The notes under the pieces: generated by a model
Database searches by the model: none
What the model was told of the DNA's origin: nothing
Seen by the model: only the letters and a program-made list of their open reading frames with translations
Program-made: the position numbers and the translations under genes
Source: Leifsonia sp. Leaf264
GTDB taxonomy: Bacteria; Actinomycetota; Actinomycetes; Actinomycetales; Microbacteriaceae
Assembly (NCBI RefSeq): GCF_001422325.1
Contig: NZ_LMMR01000005.1
Location: forward strand, 372,001 to 436,000
Direction: 5' to 3'
DNA length: 64,000 nt
In this document: positions 63,628-64,000 of the stretch, in pieces
How the letters are laid out: every line of letters begins with the position of its first letter
How positions within the stretch are numbered: position 1 is the first letter of the stretch

Positions 63628-64000
63628 TTACGCAGCGGCGACAGCAGCCGCCTCAGCCGGACGCTCCACCTTGGGCGGGACGACGTACGACTCGACCTTG
63701 CCGAGGTCCTTGAACAGACGGACGACGCGGACGTTCTTCGAACCGTTGCCGATCGGCTCGTTGATCTTGTAGAACACGGCGCGGTGTCCCACGAGGCCGG
63801 AAGCCTGCGCGGCGAGGTTGTAGCCGTCGATCGCGTCGGTGCGCTGGGTGCGGATGCACTCCAGTCCCTCGGGGAGCTGGTACTGCTGGCCGTTGGCGCG
63901 AGCCGCGACGAACGCCTTGTGGTGCGCGAGCACCGTCTGGAAGTCGAACGTGGGGACGGGCGTCTCGCCCTGGCCGACGCGCGGCAGGACCTGGAAGTAC
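63628..64000 (-). CDS. Unknown protein, C-terminal part (partial)
   Basis: The frame is open to the window edge, showing 123 residues; a GTG at 63933 is probably not the start, as the frame reads on upstream without a stop. Alpha/beta (FDFQTVLAHHKAFVAARANGQ, GHRAVFYKINEP, KNVRVVRLFKDLGK) with an Ala/Glu/Pro tail. No family recognised. Confidence 0.65.
   Translation of the reverse strand, partial: YFQVLPRVGQGETPVPTFDFQTVLAHHKAFVAARANGQQYQLPEGLECIRTQRTDAIDGYNLAAQASGLVGHRAVFYKINEPIGNGSKNVRVVRLFKDLGKVESYVVPPKVERPAEAAAVAAA

Noticed and set aside
1-64000. tRNA, rRNA, integrase and attachment site
   Set aside because: I looked for cloverleaf-like segments, recombinase motifs and flanking direct repeats by eye and saw none; a tRNA scan would be needed to be certain.

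Overview
The window is a high-GC, very gene-dense stretch of what looks like a tailed phage (or prophage) of an actinobacterium; the gene style suggests a Microbacteriaceae-like host, but no host gene proves this. The phage call rests on the C-terminal part of a minor tail protein at the left edge, on dozens of short overlapping genes of unknown function, and on typical phage accessory genes: thymidine kinase, a deoxyribonucleotidase, UmuD/UmuC, an HNH nuclease and an FtsK-like translocase with an intein. I see no terminase, portal, capsid protein, integrase, tRNA, rRNA or CRISPR array.

Layout. 1-1.5 kb: end of a tail protein, then a soluble FtsK-like ATPase. 1.5-4.4 kb: small genes, thymidine kinase (minus strand) and a few leaderless genes. 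4.4-25.6 kb: long runs of tiny plus-strand genes, most overlapping by 1-4 bases (ATGA, GTGA, TGATG), many with CxxC zinc-binding pairs; several are tandem paralogs. A deoxyribonucleotidase sits at 12.3 kb and a (TCGGC)8 repeat at 17.7 kb. 25.8-35.1 kb: larger proteins, among them a secreted Ig-repeat protein, two proteins with a shared N-terminal tag, and a 1055-residue Asp-box repeat protein with a pilin-like N-terminus. 35.1-38.6 kb: mainly minus strand, with a lipoprotein, UmuC and UmuD behind an SOS box, and an HNH nuclease. 39.8-41.2 kb: an IS605-type TnpB element without TnpA. 41.3-44.6 kb: eight small membrane protein genes, seven sharing one C-terminal domain. 44.7-46.4 kb: a secreted amidase. 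46.5-54 kb: more tagged proteins, including GNAT-like and ParB-like ones. 54-56.1 kb: a helical-repeat protein, two miniature membrane proteins, a NERD protein and an ApaLI-like restriction endonuclease. 56.5-63.5 kb: a 1948-residue membrane FtsK-like translocase with an intein in its Walker A motif, followed by a degenerate membrane-anchored FtsK relative. A partial minus-strand gene runs off the right edge.

The strongest unifying feature is a recurring start-associated sequence (SAS), seen more than 40 times just upstream of genes on both strands. Three forms occur: type 1 GCCACATGCC, start codon usually 18 bases after its first G; type 2 CCGCRCATGnnGGTG, usually followed by a short GAAGAA-rich leader with a Shine-Dalgarno; type 3 GCCACACACCTACG, start usually 18-19 bases on. 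The form and spacing suggest a phage-specific promoter giving leaderless or short-leader mRNAs. Type 3 marks a cohort of mid-size proteins with a related N-terminal tag, which may be a targeting or packaging signal. Names resting on motifs are family assignments made by eye; most small genes remain unknown.
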